From assembly GCA_017450065.1 (NCBI GenBank), contig JAFSYI010000063.1:1-64000 (forward strand): a stretch of DNA of 64,000 bases, read 5' to 3'. Source of the DNA: Lachnospiraceae bacterium (lineage in GTDB: Bacteria; Bacillota; Clostridia; Lachnospirales; Lachnospiraceae). The stretch's first letter is position 1. Every line of letters begins with the position of its first letter. A program made the position numbers and the translations under genes. Of the stretch, positions 37,701 to 45,599 are shown one piece after another. The notes beneath the pieces are model-generated. The model saw only the letters and a list, made by a program, of their open reading frames with translations. It ran no database searches and had not been told where the DNA came from.

Positions 37701-37922
37701 CTGGTATTCACGCACGACGGTTCGGCGTTTACGATACGGCTCAGAAAGAAGAAGAGGGTGTTTGATACCGTGACTAACAGGGTGGAAACGATCGAAACCG
37801 ATGAAATGAGTGTGTTCAGCGTAAGCCGTATTGAGGCAGCGGAGTTCAACGGTATCAGTACGGATCTGTGTAACCTGATAGCCACGATCTACCAGAATTA
37901 TAAGTATCTGATCCTGTGTTAA
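34791..37922 (+). CDS. ygfK: YgfK-like flavin/iron-sulfur oxidoreductase
   Basis: 1043 aa, matching the unusual size and domain order of YgfK (called putative selenate reductase subunit). The N-terminal third is a dihydroorotate-dehydrogenase-like barrel (METPFGPAAGPHTQYA, KLTGSFPVISRGD). The middle is a glutamate-synthase-small-subunit-like NAD(P)H/FAD part with CVEGCPIGQDITGYL, IAVIGGGPAGMSAA and a second Rossmann site VAIIGGNNAAVDAA. A C-terminal ferredoxin domain has two 4Fe-4S motifs (CLDCARLCENCVDVCPN; CNECGNCDTFCPYEG). The enteric gene sits with purine and selenium-molybdenum hydroxylase genes, none of which are seen here. Substrate unknown. Confidence 0.85.
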   Translation: MIDNLRPLSFPHLMKWILNEQKKSGSIFGVRDFYQANPFKTLDIIGEKMETPFGPAAGPHTQYAQSIIAAYAAGCRFFELRTVCPRQLDQDPEITAGSEGYNVEGAANLTFDQSYAEYCKAWVAIKVLSVEYEMGGMDGFIFNMSAGYTYDDFTSPEMKLFFEHMRDATQSEIFGECLDFLRENIGMFENLTLEDIDDISPVISSSVSVCTPLDIPLKELENIARYLMCDLKLNIGIRINATLLGYEYCRNTLDSMGYYDIEINREAVEKSARYYDMIPLINKLMGMAGKEGRLFGVKLTGSFPVISRGDRSKELKLSGKALFPLSVALAARISEDFDGRLRIGFSGGADANNVEDIFEAGVWPITMNTTILKPGGYNRFKQFSYTFNEWSYNDFYGTRTGLLRRMSERVRLNNHYTKPLKSDIQIRRKGRIPLNDCFIAPCVEGCPIGQDITGYLSLIDEEKYTAALKVIIRNNPLPFTTGSICTHECMNNCTRIFYEKSVKIREAKLIAAQNGFDGVLEELHPGLPVGRRLNIAVIGGGPAGMSAAFFLAREGHKVTIYCKKEKLGGIVRHTIPDFRIPGDRVDKDAALLKKLNVDIIREHSIEKLEELEGFDKIIIAIGSQDIKLKDIPGINTQAAVNFLTDYKKNRGKLPMTGSVAIIGGNNAAVDAARAAKRIKGVENVYMIYRRTRQYMMANDEELQTALSEGIELLELLSPFEYSAGHLKCYVNELGARGEDGRRLPVNTNEIMSVPIDHLLAAVGYEESNDFYERNGIEVNEKGYPVLNPDTYETSIHNVFVVGDAREGMHSVVDAIADAKRVSEAILREFKDMVAEEPGSEYPGVGYGSHGYHNLKQIEERRNAGRRSSDNRLSGLYARKGILREPHYRNDGSRCLDCARLCENCVDVCPNRANVEIKVPGNPVPQVIHLDRLCNECGNCDTFCPYEGAPYKEKFTLYDTLEDFRAGNNEGLVFTHDGSAFTIRLRKKKRVFDTVTNRVETIETDEMSVFSVSRIEAAEFNGISTDLCNLIATIYQNYKYLILC

Positions 37923-37960
37923 GCGTAAAGAAAAGGATATATTTTATAAAAAACAATAAA

Positions 37961-38767
37961 TCAGTATGAGAATGTGAAGCCTGCGATAACGAAGTTCCCG
38001 TTTACAAACCATACGGCACCGACCTGTGTATATTCGGGATGCATCATGATATTGCGGGCTTCTCTTATTTCCATAAGTCCTTCAACTATGACCTTGGGGC
38101 TGTAGGTATCGGTCGGATGTGAGAAGTTCTCGCTGTTCCAGTATCCCGGTCTTGCTTCCCAGACGGGAATTACGGAATTTCTTACCGGAATACAGTAGTA
38201 TTCATTCTCAACATAACCCTGGGGACTGACGGTTGTGAATGGACGGCCGTCAGGCCTTATTTTGTATACGGGATATACCGCATATTCTTTGGCACGTACT
38301 TCAGCGGCAACGCAGAGACTGGAATTCTTGGCCAGATTTCCCGTGGCGAAGCTGGCTCTGTTCTCATTAAGCGCTGCTATGAGCTCATCGCACATATCCA
38401 CATCGCAGTAACCCATTACCGGTTCAACGGAATCCTCGACATCAAAGAACTGCGGAGCTGCTTCATAGGGATCTTCGCTGTCCGGGAAGGGAGTGGGAGT
38501 GGGATTGACGGTCGGTACGGGCGTAGGAAGGGTATCAGGTTCATATTCGCTTCTTATGATGTTGAGCTGTCGTCCCCCGACTGTGTTCCCGCTTACGGAT
38601 ATGGTATTATTGGTATCATCTGAAGCCATGGTCGGTGCATTTTCAGCTGCTCCTGCAGCTTCATCCGCAGCACCTGCAGCTGCATCTGCATTTCTGTTGC
38701 AGCCCGACATTATCACGGAAGCACCTAAAAGTATGGCGGTCAGTAGCCGCAATTGTCGTATCTTCAT
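37961..38767 (-). CDS. CAP-domain lipoprotein
   Basis: 268 aa. The signal peptide ends in lipobox MSGC. An Ala-rich and Pro/Thr-rich linker (TPVPTVNPTPTPFP) spans about residues 25-100. The C-terminal part, about 130-268, fits a CAP/SCP domain: LIAALNENRASF at its start, VRAKEYAV, the RPDGRPFTTV signature and FVIAGFTFSY at the end. Bacterial CAP proteins are secreted and mostly of unknown action. It is convergent with the ygfK gene. Confidence 0.8.
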   Translation of the reverse strand: MKIRQLRLLTAILLGASVIMSGCNRNADAAAGAADEAAGAAENAPTMASDDTNNTISVSGNTVGGRQLNIIRSEYEPDTLPTPVPTVNPTPTPFPDSEDPYEAAPQFFDVEDSVEPVMGYCDVDMCDELIAALNENRASFATGNLAKNSSLCVAAEVRAKEYAVYPVYKIRPDGRPFTTVSPQGYVENEYYCIPVRNSVIPVWEARPGYWNSENFSHPTDTYSPKVIVEGLMEIREARNIMMHPEYTQVGAVWFVNGNFVIAGFTFSY

Positions 38768-38886
38768 AATGTATTACACTCCCCGTATTATTCCCTCTGA
38801 TCTGATCCTGCTCTGTAATTATATACTTCTTATTTTCGTTCGTTTAATTTAAGCTTCTTCCTGCTGTATATCCGGCACGGAATTCT

Positions 38887-40050
38887 TTAATGAAGTCTGT
38901 TATATAAAAACGTGACCAGCCTGAACAGCGGATTCTCAAAGCGTCTTTTGACACGCTTCAATTCCTGACGGATGGCAATTCCCTGAGGGCAGTGCTGCTC
39001 ACATCTGCCGCATTCCTTACAAAGGGATGCCATGCTCTGCTGGGTCTTAAGCGCCGTACACATGGCATATTCCTTGATGCCTACGGCGTAGTTGTCCGTA
39101 TATGAGGTGTTCAGACAATGGAAGGAACCCGGAATATCGACTCCGAACGGACAGGGCATGCAGTATGAACAGCCCGTACACGGTACCTTTGTCTTTTGGT
39201 TTATTGCTTTTCTGACTTTTTCGATGGTCCTGAAATCTTCGGGTGTGAAGGAACCCACTGTAACTTCCGAAGCGATCCGGATGTTTTCACGGACCATTTC
39301 CATAGAGTTCATTCCCGACAGTATAACAGATATACCAGGCTGCTCCCAGAGCCATCTGAGCCCCCATTCCGCAGGTGTATATCTGCGGGGGGATGCATCG
39401 AAGGCTGCCTGTGCTTCCCTGGGAAGATTGTTTACCAGACGCCCGCCCTTAAGAGGCTCCATTATGATAACGGGAATCCCCTTTTCGTAAGCTGCTTCAA
39501 CGCCTTTTCTGCCGGCCTGTGAGTGCTCATCCACGTAATTGTACTGAACCTGGCAGAAATCCCAGCTGTACGCATTAAGGATCTCCAGGAAAAGGGTGGT
39601 ATTTCCATGGAAGGAAAATCCCAGCTTTCTGATCTTCCCTTCATCTTTAAGCTTGTTAAGCCAGTCGAGGGCTCCGTGTTCTGTAAGTGTGTTCCAGGTC
39701 TTAAGGTCCGGAAGCATATGCATCAGATAATAATCGACGTGATCGGTTCTTAAGCGCCTTAACTGCTCGTCGAAATGCTTCTGCATATCGGCTGTATCCT
39801 TCATCATATAGTGGGGCAGCTTGGTGGCGATATTTATCTTATCGCGGAAGTCGCACTGCTCCATGACACGGCCGAATACTTCTTCTATCCCCGGATAGAT
39901 GTAGGCCATGTCAAAGTAATTGACCCCTGAGTCTATGGCATAAAGAAGCTCCCGTTTGATCTCTTCTTCATCAAACGAGTTGCCCTTCTTCGGAAAGCGC
40001 ATACATCCAAAGCCAAGTATTGAGAGGTTATCTTCAGTTCTGTAGTTCAT
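38887..40050 (-). CDS. Aldo-keto reductase with C-terminal ferredoxin domain
   Basis: 387 aa. The N-terminal aldo-keto reductase barrel has SILGFGCMRFP, the catalytic Asp and Tyr in YFDMAYIYPG, Lys in ATKLP and the VDYYLMH strand. The C-terminal ferredoxin-like part has CTGCSYCMPCPFGVD and CKECGRCEQHCPQGI, two likely 4Fe-4S clusters. Such fused enzymes are common in anaerobes; the substrate is not known. The reading direction is opposite to the fatty-acid cluster. Confidence 0.92.
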   Translation of the reverse strand: MNYRTEDNLSILGFGCMRFPKKGNSFDEEEIKRELLYAIDSGVNYFDMAYIYPGIEEVFGRVMEQCDFRDKINIATKLPHYMMKDTADMQKHFDEQLRRLRTDHVDYYLMHMLPDLKTWNTLTEHGALDWLNKLKDEGKIRKLGFSFHGNTTLFLEILNAYSWDFCQVQYNYVDEHSQAGRKGVEAAYEKGIPVIIMEPLKGGRLVNNLPREAQAAFDASPRRYTPAEWGLRWLWEQPGISVILSGMNSMEMVRENIRIASEVTVGSFTPEDFRTIEKVRKAINQKTKVPCTGCSYCMPCPFGVDIPGSFHCLNTSYTDNYAVGIKEYAMCTALKTQQSMASLCKECGRCEQHCPQGIAIRQELKRVKRRFENPLFRLVTFLYNRLH

Positions 40051-40113
40051 CGTGTCTCCTCAGGTATAGAATAGCGAATTTCATCAGAAATTCGGCATTC
40101 GTACTGGACCAGG

Positions 40114-40186
40114 CTCTGCTGAAAGCAGAGACGTGTCATGCGGAACGCATGATTTCTGAATGCATTTCATTGTTTGCATTCAGAAA
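40114..40186. other. Three consecutive hairpins
   Basis: CTCTGCT/AGCAGAG (40114-40130), TCATGCG/CGCATGA (40136-40152) and TTTCTGAATGCA/TGCATTCAGAAA (40153-40164 and 40175-40186). They lie between two minus-strand genes and directly after the stop of the 40201 gene. There is no strong U-tract, so they may terminate, stabilise or process the message. Confidence 0.55.
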
Positions 40187-40200
40187 GTCATACACAACAT

Positions 40201-40770
40201 TTAGGGAAGGCTGCTCTTTTTGTATTCATTAACTGCATTGATATTGCCCTGCTCGATCGAGTATGCACCTACCTGTCCTATTATACCATTATAAGCGGCC
40301 TGATTGACAAGTTCCGAATGTGAGTATGATCTTTCCTTCCATGCATTGTCATATTTGGACTTGTTGGTAAACATTGCCCAGCTGGTCGGTTCGGTCATAA
40401 GAGACGGATCCTTCGGTATCAGGTTATCGATATACTGAGTGGGATTACCTGAGGCTATGGCTCTGTTCATAAGATCGGTGGCCTGGGACTGTGCCCATAT
40501 GCGGTTGTTTGCCGCGGCTACACATTCATTCCATGCATTGGCAATGGCCTTCTGGGATGCTCCTTTGTTTACAAGGTCACGCCATTTGTTGATTGCGGCG
40601 GCGTGAACCTGATCGTAGTAGTCTATCCTGTAGAAATCCCAGATTATCTGTCTTACCACAGCCTGATCGTATTGGGAATTGGCTGCCTTAACCTCGGCTG
40701 CCGGAATGATCATGATCGCGGAAGCAATCGCTGTTGCTATACATAAGGATATGATTTTTCTGCCCTTCAT
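40201..40770 (-). CDS. Small secreted protein, unknown function
   Basis: 189 aa from the ATG at 40770, which follows CAGGGGGAATTTATA; the longer frame to 40821 lacks a ribosome site. A signal peptide ends VKAANS. The mature part (about 160 aa) is helical, rich in Ala, Asn, Gln and Trp, with NKWRDLVNKG and IWAQSQATDLMNRAIASG. No family recognised. It may be a released or wall-associated helical protein. Confidence 0.7.
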   Translation of the reverse strand: MKGRKIISLCIATAIASAIMIIPAAEVKAANSQYDQAVVRQIIWDFYRIDYYDQVHAAAINKWRDLVNKGASQKAIANAWNECVAAANNRIWAQSQATDLMNRAIASGNPTQYIDNLIPKDPSLMTEPTSWAMFTNKSKYDNAWKERSYSHSELVNQAAYNGIIGQVGAYSIEQGNINAVNEYKKSSLP

Positions 40771-40957
40771 TATAAATTCCCCCTGAATTAGTGTTTTCCA
40801 ATGTTGCAAACGTATCCACATACGTTATCGGACAGGTGAGGGGAAATATTTAGAAAAAAAAGAAAAATCACGAATTTTTGTGAAATATATTCTTATGCCG
40901 GATCGGATTATCATGGAGAATGAGGACCGACATCAGACTGATGCGGATGTGTTTCCC

Positions 40958-40986
40958 TTGTAGTAAGAACATCGTAGTGTTAAAAT
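40958..40986 (+). promoter_or_regulatory. Promoter candidate for the glycan operon
   Basis: TTGTAG (40958-40963), 17-bp spacer, TAAAAT (40981-40986), about 140 bp before the first glycosyltransferase gene. The 40771-41126 gap also contains a direct repeat AAAAGTCAGTAAAA at 41073-41086 and 41088-41101. No other gene is seen in it. Confidence 0.5.
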
Positions 40987-41126
40987 ACTTGTATCTGTCC
41001 GGAACAGGTGCTGTAGCTTTAAGAATACACATGATATAAAAGTAACACGCGCCGGCCGGATTGTTAAAGAGAAAAAGTCAGTAAAAGAAAAGTCAGTAAA
41101 AAAGGCGGCAAGAGAGGAAGACATTA

Positions 41127-42179
41127 ATGGCGGATGGACCGGGCGACGGGGTAAAGCTCAGTATAATCATACCCTGCTACAGAGTAGAGAAATATCTTGC
41201 AAGATGTCTTGATTCCCTGCTTGCTCAGACAATTGAAGGAATCGAGCTTGTATGTATAAATGACGGATCTGATGATAGCTGCCCGGAAATACTTAAAGAA
41301 TACGGGGAACGTTACCCCGACAGGTTTCTGATCATCAATAAGGAAAATGAAGGTGTATGGAAAGCACGCAAAGACGGAATAGCGGCAGCGCATGGCAAAT
41401 ATATAGGTTTTATCGATCCGGATGATCATGTACATAAGGATTACGCACAGAAGCTGTATCAGGCAGCCTTGGATCATGATGCTGATGCAGCCTGCTGCGG
41501 ATTTGAACGCATAGAGGATGAAACCGGAAGGATTTATTCAACGGAGATGACAGGATTTAAGTATGAAACTGTTGACATCCGAAAAGATCCGGGGCTTCTT
41601 CTTGAAGTAAATGCCGCAATCTGGAATAAGATATACAGAGCGGATGTATTAAAGAACATGAAGGATGCCGCGAGCATTCCAAGAGCCATGGATGACCTGA
41701 TCTTTGGCCATATCATCTATCTTAACATAAAAAGGATTGCCTTTGTCAGGGAACCGCTGATCTTTTATACGGTGAGGGCGGACTCAATAGTCAGCAGCAT
41801 ACGTCAGGAGTATGTTCCGGGCATATACAGAGCCATGACAGAGCTTCGCCGTATCTATGAGACAGACGCGCCGGAAATGCTGGCTTATCTTGATTCTGCA
41901 GCCTTTCTCCACCTTGGTATAGCGCTGATGCACAGGCTTTCTTCGGATCCCGGTACGGATCTTACGGGGGCTATAGCCGGTAATACGGCTCACCTTGATA
42001 AGGAACATCCGCTTTGGAGAAAGAGTCCGTACATAAAGCTGTCATATGTACTGAGCCACAGAGGAGCCAACCTTAAGCTGTACACAGTCCGCAGACTGTA
42101 CAGCTTACATCTGTTCAGACTGTTTCTGATCATTTACGGCCGGATGATAAGGCGCCTGGGTATAGATATCAAATGGTAG
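41127..42179 (+). CDS. Family 2 glycosyltransferase
   Basis: 350 aa. A GT-A fold transferase: SIIIPCYRVEKYLARCLDSL at the N-terminus, VCINDGSDD and the metal-binding FIDPDD motif near residue 95. It adds a sugar from a nucleotide donor to an acceptor, here probably a lipid-linked glycan on the cytoplasmic side. The C-terminal half is less conserved and ends with a basic amphipathic stretch. It is the first gene of a six-gene operon with overlapping ends; it overlaps the next gene by 7 bp. Confidence 0.92.
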   Translation: MADGPGDGVKLSIIIPCYRVEKYLARCLDSLLAQTIEGIELVCINDGSDDSCPEILKEYGERYPDRFLIINKENEGVWKARKDGIAAAHGKYIGFIDPDDHVHKDYAQKLYQAALDHDADAACCGFERIEDETGRIYSTEMTGFKYETVDIRKDPGLLLEVNAAIWNKIYRADVLKNMKDAASIPRAMDDLIFGHIIYLNIKRIAFVREPLIFYTVRADSIVSSIRQEYVPGIYRAMTELRRIYETDAPEMLAYLDSAAFLHLGIALMHRLSSDPGTDLTGAIAGNTAHLDKEHPLWRKSPYIKLSYVLSHRGANLKLYTVRRLYSLHLFRLFLIIYGRMIRRLGIDIKW

Positions 42180-42871
42180 AGCACAAGAAGCTGGTGATAA
42201 TACCTGCCTTCAATGAAGAGGAGAGTATTATCGGACAATATAATGAAGTGAAGGAAAAGGCAGAGGGCTACGATATCCTTGTGATCAATGACTGCTCGAA
42301 GGATATGACACACAGGCTATGTGTGGATAACCATGTTAAGGTACTGGATCTTGCCGTTAATCTTGGGATTGGCGGGGCAATGCAGACAGGATACAGGTAT
42401 GCCCTGCTTAACGGATATGACGTGGCTGTACAGATAGACGGAGACGGACAGCACGATCCGGCTTATATAAATAAAATGTATGATGCTCTTGTGTCAGATG
42501 GAGCGGACATGGTAATTGGCTCCCGTTTTATCGATAAAGAAGGATATCAGTCGACATTTTTAAGGAGGCTGGGCATAGGTTATTTCAGCGCGATAATACG
42601 TCTTCTTACCGGACATACGGTGACAGATCCCACTTCGGGACTGCGGATGGTGCGAAGGAAGCTGATAGAAGAGTTCGCGTCAGATTATCCGCAGGACTAT
42701 CCTGAGCCGGAGAGCGCAGTGAGACTTCTTCAGCATGGGAATAAGGTTGTGGAAGTGTCTGTCAGGATGAGGAGAAGAAGTGGGGGAAGATCGTCGATCC
42801 ACCCTGTAGCATCTGTTTATTACATGACAAAAGTAACGATTGCGATCATATTGGAGAGGATGAGAAAGTGA
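42173..42871 (+). CDS. Polyprenyl-phosphate sugar synthase-like glycosyltransferase (DPM1-like GT2)
   Basis: 232 aa. GT2 fold with VIIPAFNEEESI, VINDCSKD, NLGIGGAMQTGYRYA and QIDGDGQHDP, then IGSRF and PTSGLRM. This arrangement is that of dolichol/polyprenyl-phosphate mannose or glucose synthases, which load a sugar onto a lipid phosphate for use outside the membrane by GT-C enzymes. There is no C-terminal membrane helix pair; the small DUF2304 protein encoded next may supply the membrane part. The sugar identity is unknown. Confidence 0.88.
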   Translation: MVEHKKLVIIPAFNEEESIIGQYNEVKEKAEGYDILVINDCSKDMTHRLCVDNHVKVLDLAVNLGIGGAMQTGYRYALLNGYDVAVQIDGDGQHDPAYINKMYDALVSDGADMVIGSRFIDKEGYQSTFLRRLGIGYFSAIIRLLTGHTVTDPTSGLRMVRRKLIEEFASDYPQDYPEPESAVRLLQHGNKVVEVSVRMRRRSGGRSSIHPVASVYYMTKVTIAIILERMRK

Positions 42872-43212
42872 GCATAAGGCTTAAGATTTTTCTGTTTGTT
42901 ATCTGGATACTCATATTCCTGTTTATGATGATGAAATTAAAGTCCAAAAAAGCAGACATTAAATACATACTGCCATGGCTTTTTGTGGATTTGGGTCTGA
43001 TGGTAATAACCGTTTTCCCGGGGATACTTAACTTCTTCTGCAGCCTTTTCGGCATAGAGACGCCGAGCAACATGCTATTCTTCTTCGGTCTTGTTTTTCT
43101 TGCCATGATAGTCTTCTCCATAACTCTTGTGCTGTCTAAGCAGAACAGTCAGATTAGGGATCTGACGCAGAGGCTTGCACTGTATGAGGATAAGGAGGGA
43201 GAGAAGAAGTAA
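42868..43212 (+). CDS. DUF2304 membrane protein
   Basis: 114 aa with three hydrophobic helices (about 5-22, 32-55, 67-90) and a polar end (LTQRLALYEDK), as in DUF2304 proteins. These are very often encoded next to polyprenyl-phosphate glycosyltransferases and are thought to be their membrane partners. It starts with GTG overlapping the previous stop (GTGA), so it is translationally coupled to the DPM1-like gene. Confidence 0.8.
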   Translation: MSIRLKIFLFVIWILIFLFMMMKLKSKKADIKYILPWLFVDLGLMVITVFPGILNFFCSLFGIETPSNMLFFFGLVFLAMIVFSITLVLSKQNSQIRDLTQRLALYEDKEGEKK

Positions 43213-43225
43213 GGTGGGGGTATTT

Positions 43226-44131
43226 ATGTTTCGTAATCTGTTGCAACCGGGGAAGACTGTTTATTCGCAGTGGTTTAATGAATATCGGCTGGATGATAAA
43301 GAGATTAAGGCACTTCAGACCTGTCTTCTCGGAATATTTGCCGATTTCAGGAAACTGTGTGATGATCACGGCATCGGTTATATGATGTGGGGAGGAAGTC
43401 TTCTGGGAACTGTACGTCATGAAGGATTTATACCATGGGATGACGATATTGATGTAATGATGTTTCGTGAAGACTTTGACAGATTTGTCGGAATTATGAA
43501 AGAACAGCAGAGTCTGGGAAAGCTGAGCAGACTTTTACTTGCGATCCCGTTTGAGTCGAAGGGTTATTATTTTAAGATTCCCAAGTTATATGATATAAAT
43601 ACTCTTTATGAATCCATTAATTATATGGGTAACCCTGATTACAATATGGCTGGCATTGATATTTTTATTCTGGAGCGCGTGCCTGAGATTTTTCTGCACA
43701 GAAAAATTAGATATGCCTTATATAATTTTGCGTACTATGCTTCTGCCTTATGTCTTGATCAGGTATTTCCGTCTCCGGTAATTATGGAAAAGAGCAGGAA
43801 GATAAAGGATGTAAAGCGCTTTTATTCATTCAGGAGATTTCTGGGAGCTTTCTTTGGCGGCCGTGCGGGAATGAAATTCTATCTCAATATATGTAAAGGA
43901 CTGTCGGAATATAAGAAGGCATCGCCCTTACGCGGGATTCCTTCCGGAACGATCAGAGAAATATTCAGGGCTGAGGATCTTTCAGAACCGGAAAAAGGCA
44001 GATTCTGCGGTTATACGGTCAATATTCCTAAAAAATATGACAGGTATCTGACCTATCTGTACGGAGATTATATGAAGATACCGCCGAAGGAGAAAAGGGA
44101 GATCCATGTTGCGTACAGGGTAAGGGTTTAG
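43226..44131 (+). CDS. LicD-family protein
   Basis: 301 aa. The LicD signature is complete: YMMWGGSLLGTVRHEGFIPWDDDIDV near residue 55-80, with the DDDID nucleotidyltransferase-like acidic motif. LicD proteins transfer phosphocholine or other phosphodiester groups to surface glycans. ATG 43226 follows GGTGGGGGTATTT; the open frame begins earlier at 43175. In this operon it probably decorates the lipid-linked glycan. Confidence 0.9.
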   Translation: MFRNLLQPGKTVYSQWFNEYRLDDKEIKALQTCLLGIFADFRKLCDDHGIGYMMWGGSLLGTVRHEGFIPWDDDIDVMMFREDFDRFVGIMKEQQSLGKLSRLLLAIPFESKGYYFKIPKLYDINTLYESINYMGNPDYNMAGIDIFILERVPEIFLHRKIRYALYNFAYYASALCLDQVFPSPVIMEKSRKIKDVKRFYSFRRFLGAFFGGRAGMKFYLNICKGLSEYKKASPLRGIPSGTIREIFRAEDLSEPEKGRFCGYTVNIPKKYDRYLTYLYGDYMKIPPKEKREIHVAYRVRV

Positions 44132-44144
44132 GTGAAGACATACC

Positions 44145-45599
44145 ATGAAGGACAAAGCAGACAGCGGTGCTGATCTACAGCCGGATCTTAGGAAAAACTA
44201 TATATACAGACTTATAAACGAGATTCTGACATTCGCTCTTCCTTTGATAGCCATGCCGTATATATCAAGAGTACTTGGTGCCGGCGGTGTCGGTGAGTAC
44301 AGCTATACCTATTCCGTTATCACATACTTTATTATGTTCGGCGCAATGGGAACAGCAAGTTATGGAGCAAGGGAAATAGCCATAAACCGCGATGATAGGC
44401 AGACGTGTTCACGGCTGTTCTGGGAGATCGAGCTTATGAGCATATTATTGTGTCTTGTAAGTCTGATGATGTGGCTGCTCCTGATAATGACAGATACCGC
44501 GCACAGGATGGTCTTTATAGCGCTGACTCCATATATCCTTGGAACGATGTTTGATATTTCGTGGTTATTTACCGGGTTGGAACGTATCGGCTTCATGGTG
44601 ACCGCCAATGCTGTTGTAAGGATAGCGGGCATGATGCTGTTGTTCCTGATGGTGCGCTCGGTGGACGATCTGGCAATTTACTGTATCATTAATTCCATGA
44701 CCATGCTGACAGCAAATCTGTCCATGTGGTTGTGCCTTCCCCGATTCCTTGTACGAGTCAGCATCAGGGGATTCAGGTTCGGAAATCATTTCCGTGCGAT
44801 GCTTGTATATTTTATCCCGAATATTGCGCGGTCTATATATACCGTATTGGACAAAACACTGATAGGCCTTATTACCGGCAGTCCCTTCCAGAACGGATAT
44901 TACGAACAGGCGTCCAAAATGATAGGGGTGGCTGACGGGCTTTCGTTTGTAGTATTCAATTCGGCATTATATGCCAGAATGTCATATCTGTTTGCCATGG
45001 GAAAACATGAGGAGGTTAAGAACAGGATCGCTGAAAATGCAGATTATATCATGTTTATGTGTTTTGGGACGGCTTTCGGACTTGCGGGGATAAGCCATAC
45101 GCTGGTGCCTGTTTTCTTCGGTAAGGGATATGAGCCTGTAGAAGGGCTTATATATATGATGCTTCCGCTTGTTCCCGTGATAGGAATAAGCAACTGCCTG
45201 GGGACACAGTACTATACGCCGGCCGGCAGACGGGCACAGAGCGCAGGATATATTGTTGTGGGAGCAGTAACGAATCTTATATTCAATCTGTGTTTAATAC
45301 CGGTCTATGAAGCACGTGGCGCTGTGGCCGCATCGGTAGCAGCGGAATTGCTTATAACAGGATTATATCTCAGAAACTGTGATGGATATCTGACAATAAA
45401 GCAGATCATGGATTCATCAGGCAGAAAGATAGCTGCAGGTATCTGTATGGCGGTTATCGTCCGTCTGCTTGGAGGGCTTAAGCTGAACGGAGTGTACGTG
45501 ATAATTATACAGATATTTACGGGAATTATAACTTATGTTGCGATACTGATCATTCTGAAGGACAGCTTTTTACGGAATCTGAGGGAAAGGGCTTTGTGA
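44145..45599 (+). CDS. Wzx-type oligosaccharide flippase
   Basis: 484 aa with about 12-14 hydrophobic helices, of the MOP/polysaccharide-transport superfamily. The start (YIYRLINEILTFALPLIAMPYISRVLG) and GVGEYSYTYSV are characteristic. It would move the lipid-linked glycan from the cytoplasmic to the outer face, where the STT3-like enzyme acts. It starts 13 bp after the LicD gene and overlaps the next gene by 4 bp. Confidence 0.92.
   Translation: MKDKADSGADLQPDLRKNYIYRLINEILTFALPLIAMPYISRVLGAGGVGEYSYTYSVITYFIMFGAMGTASYGAREIAINRDDRQTCSRLFWEIELMSILLCLVSLMMWLLLIMTDTAHRMVFIALTPYILGTMFDISWLFTGLERIGFMVTANAVVRIAGMMLLFLMVRSVDDLAIYCIINSMTMLTANLSMWLCLPRFLVRVSIRGFRFGNHFRAMLVYFIPNIARSIYTVLDKTLIGLITGSPFQNGYYEQASKMIGVADGLSFVVFNSALYARMSYLFAMGKHEEVKNRIAENADYIMFMCFGTAFGLAGISHTLVPVFFGKGYEPVEGLIYMMLPLVPVIGISNCLGTQYYTPAGRRAQSAGYIVVGAVTNLIFNLCLIPVYEARGAVAASVAAELLITGLYLRNCDGYLTIKQIMDSSGRKIAAGICMAVIVRLLGGLKLNGVYVIIIQIFTGIITYVAILIILKDSFLRNLRERAL

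Noticed and set aside
34791-37922. Selenium metabolism locus based on the YgfK name
   Set aside because: No selenophosphate, molybdenum hydroxylase or selenocysteine genes are seen nearby; the gene name alone does not support it.
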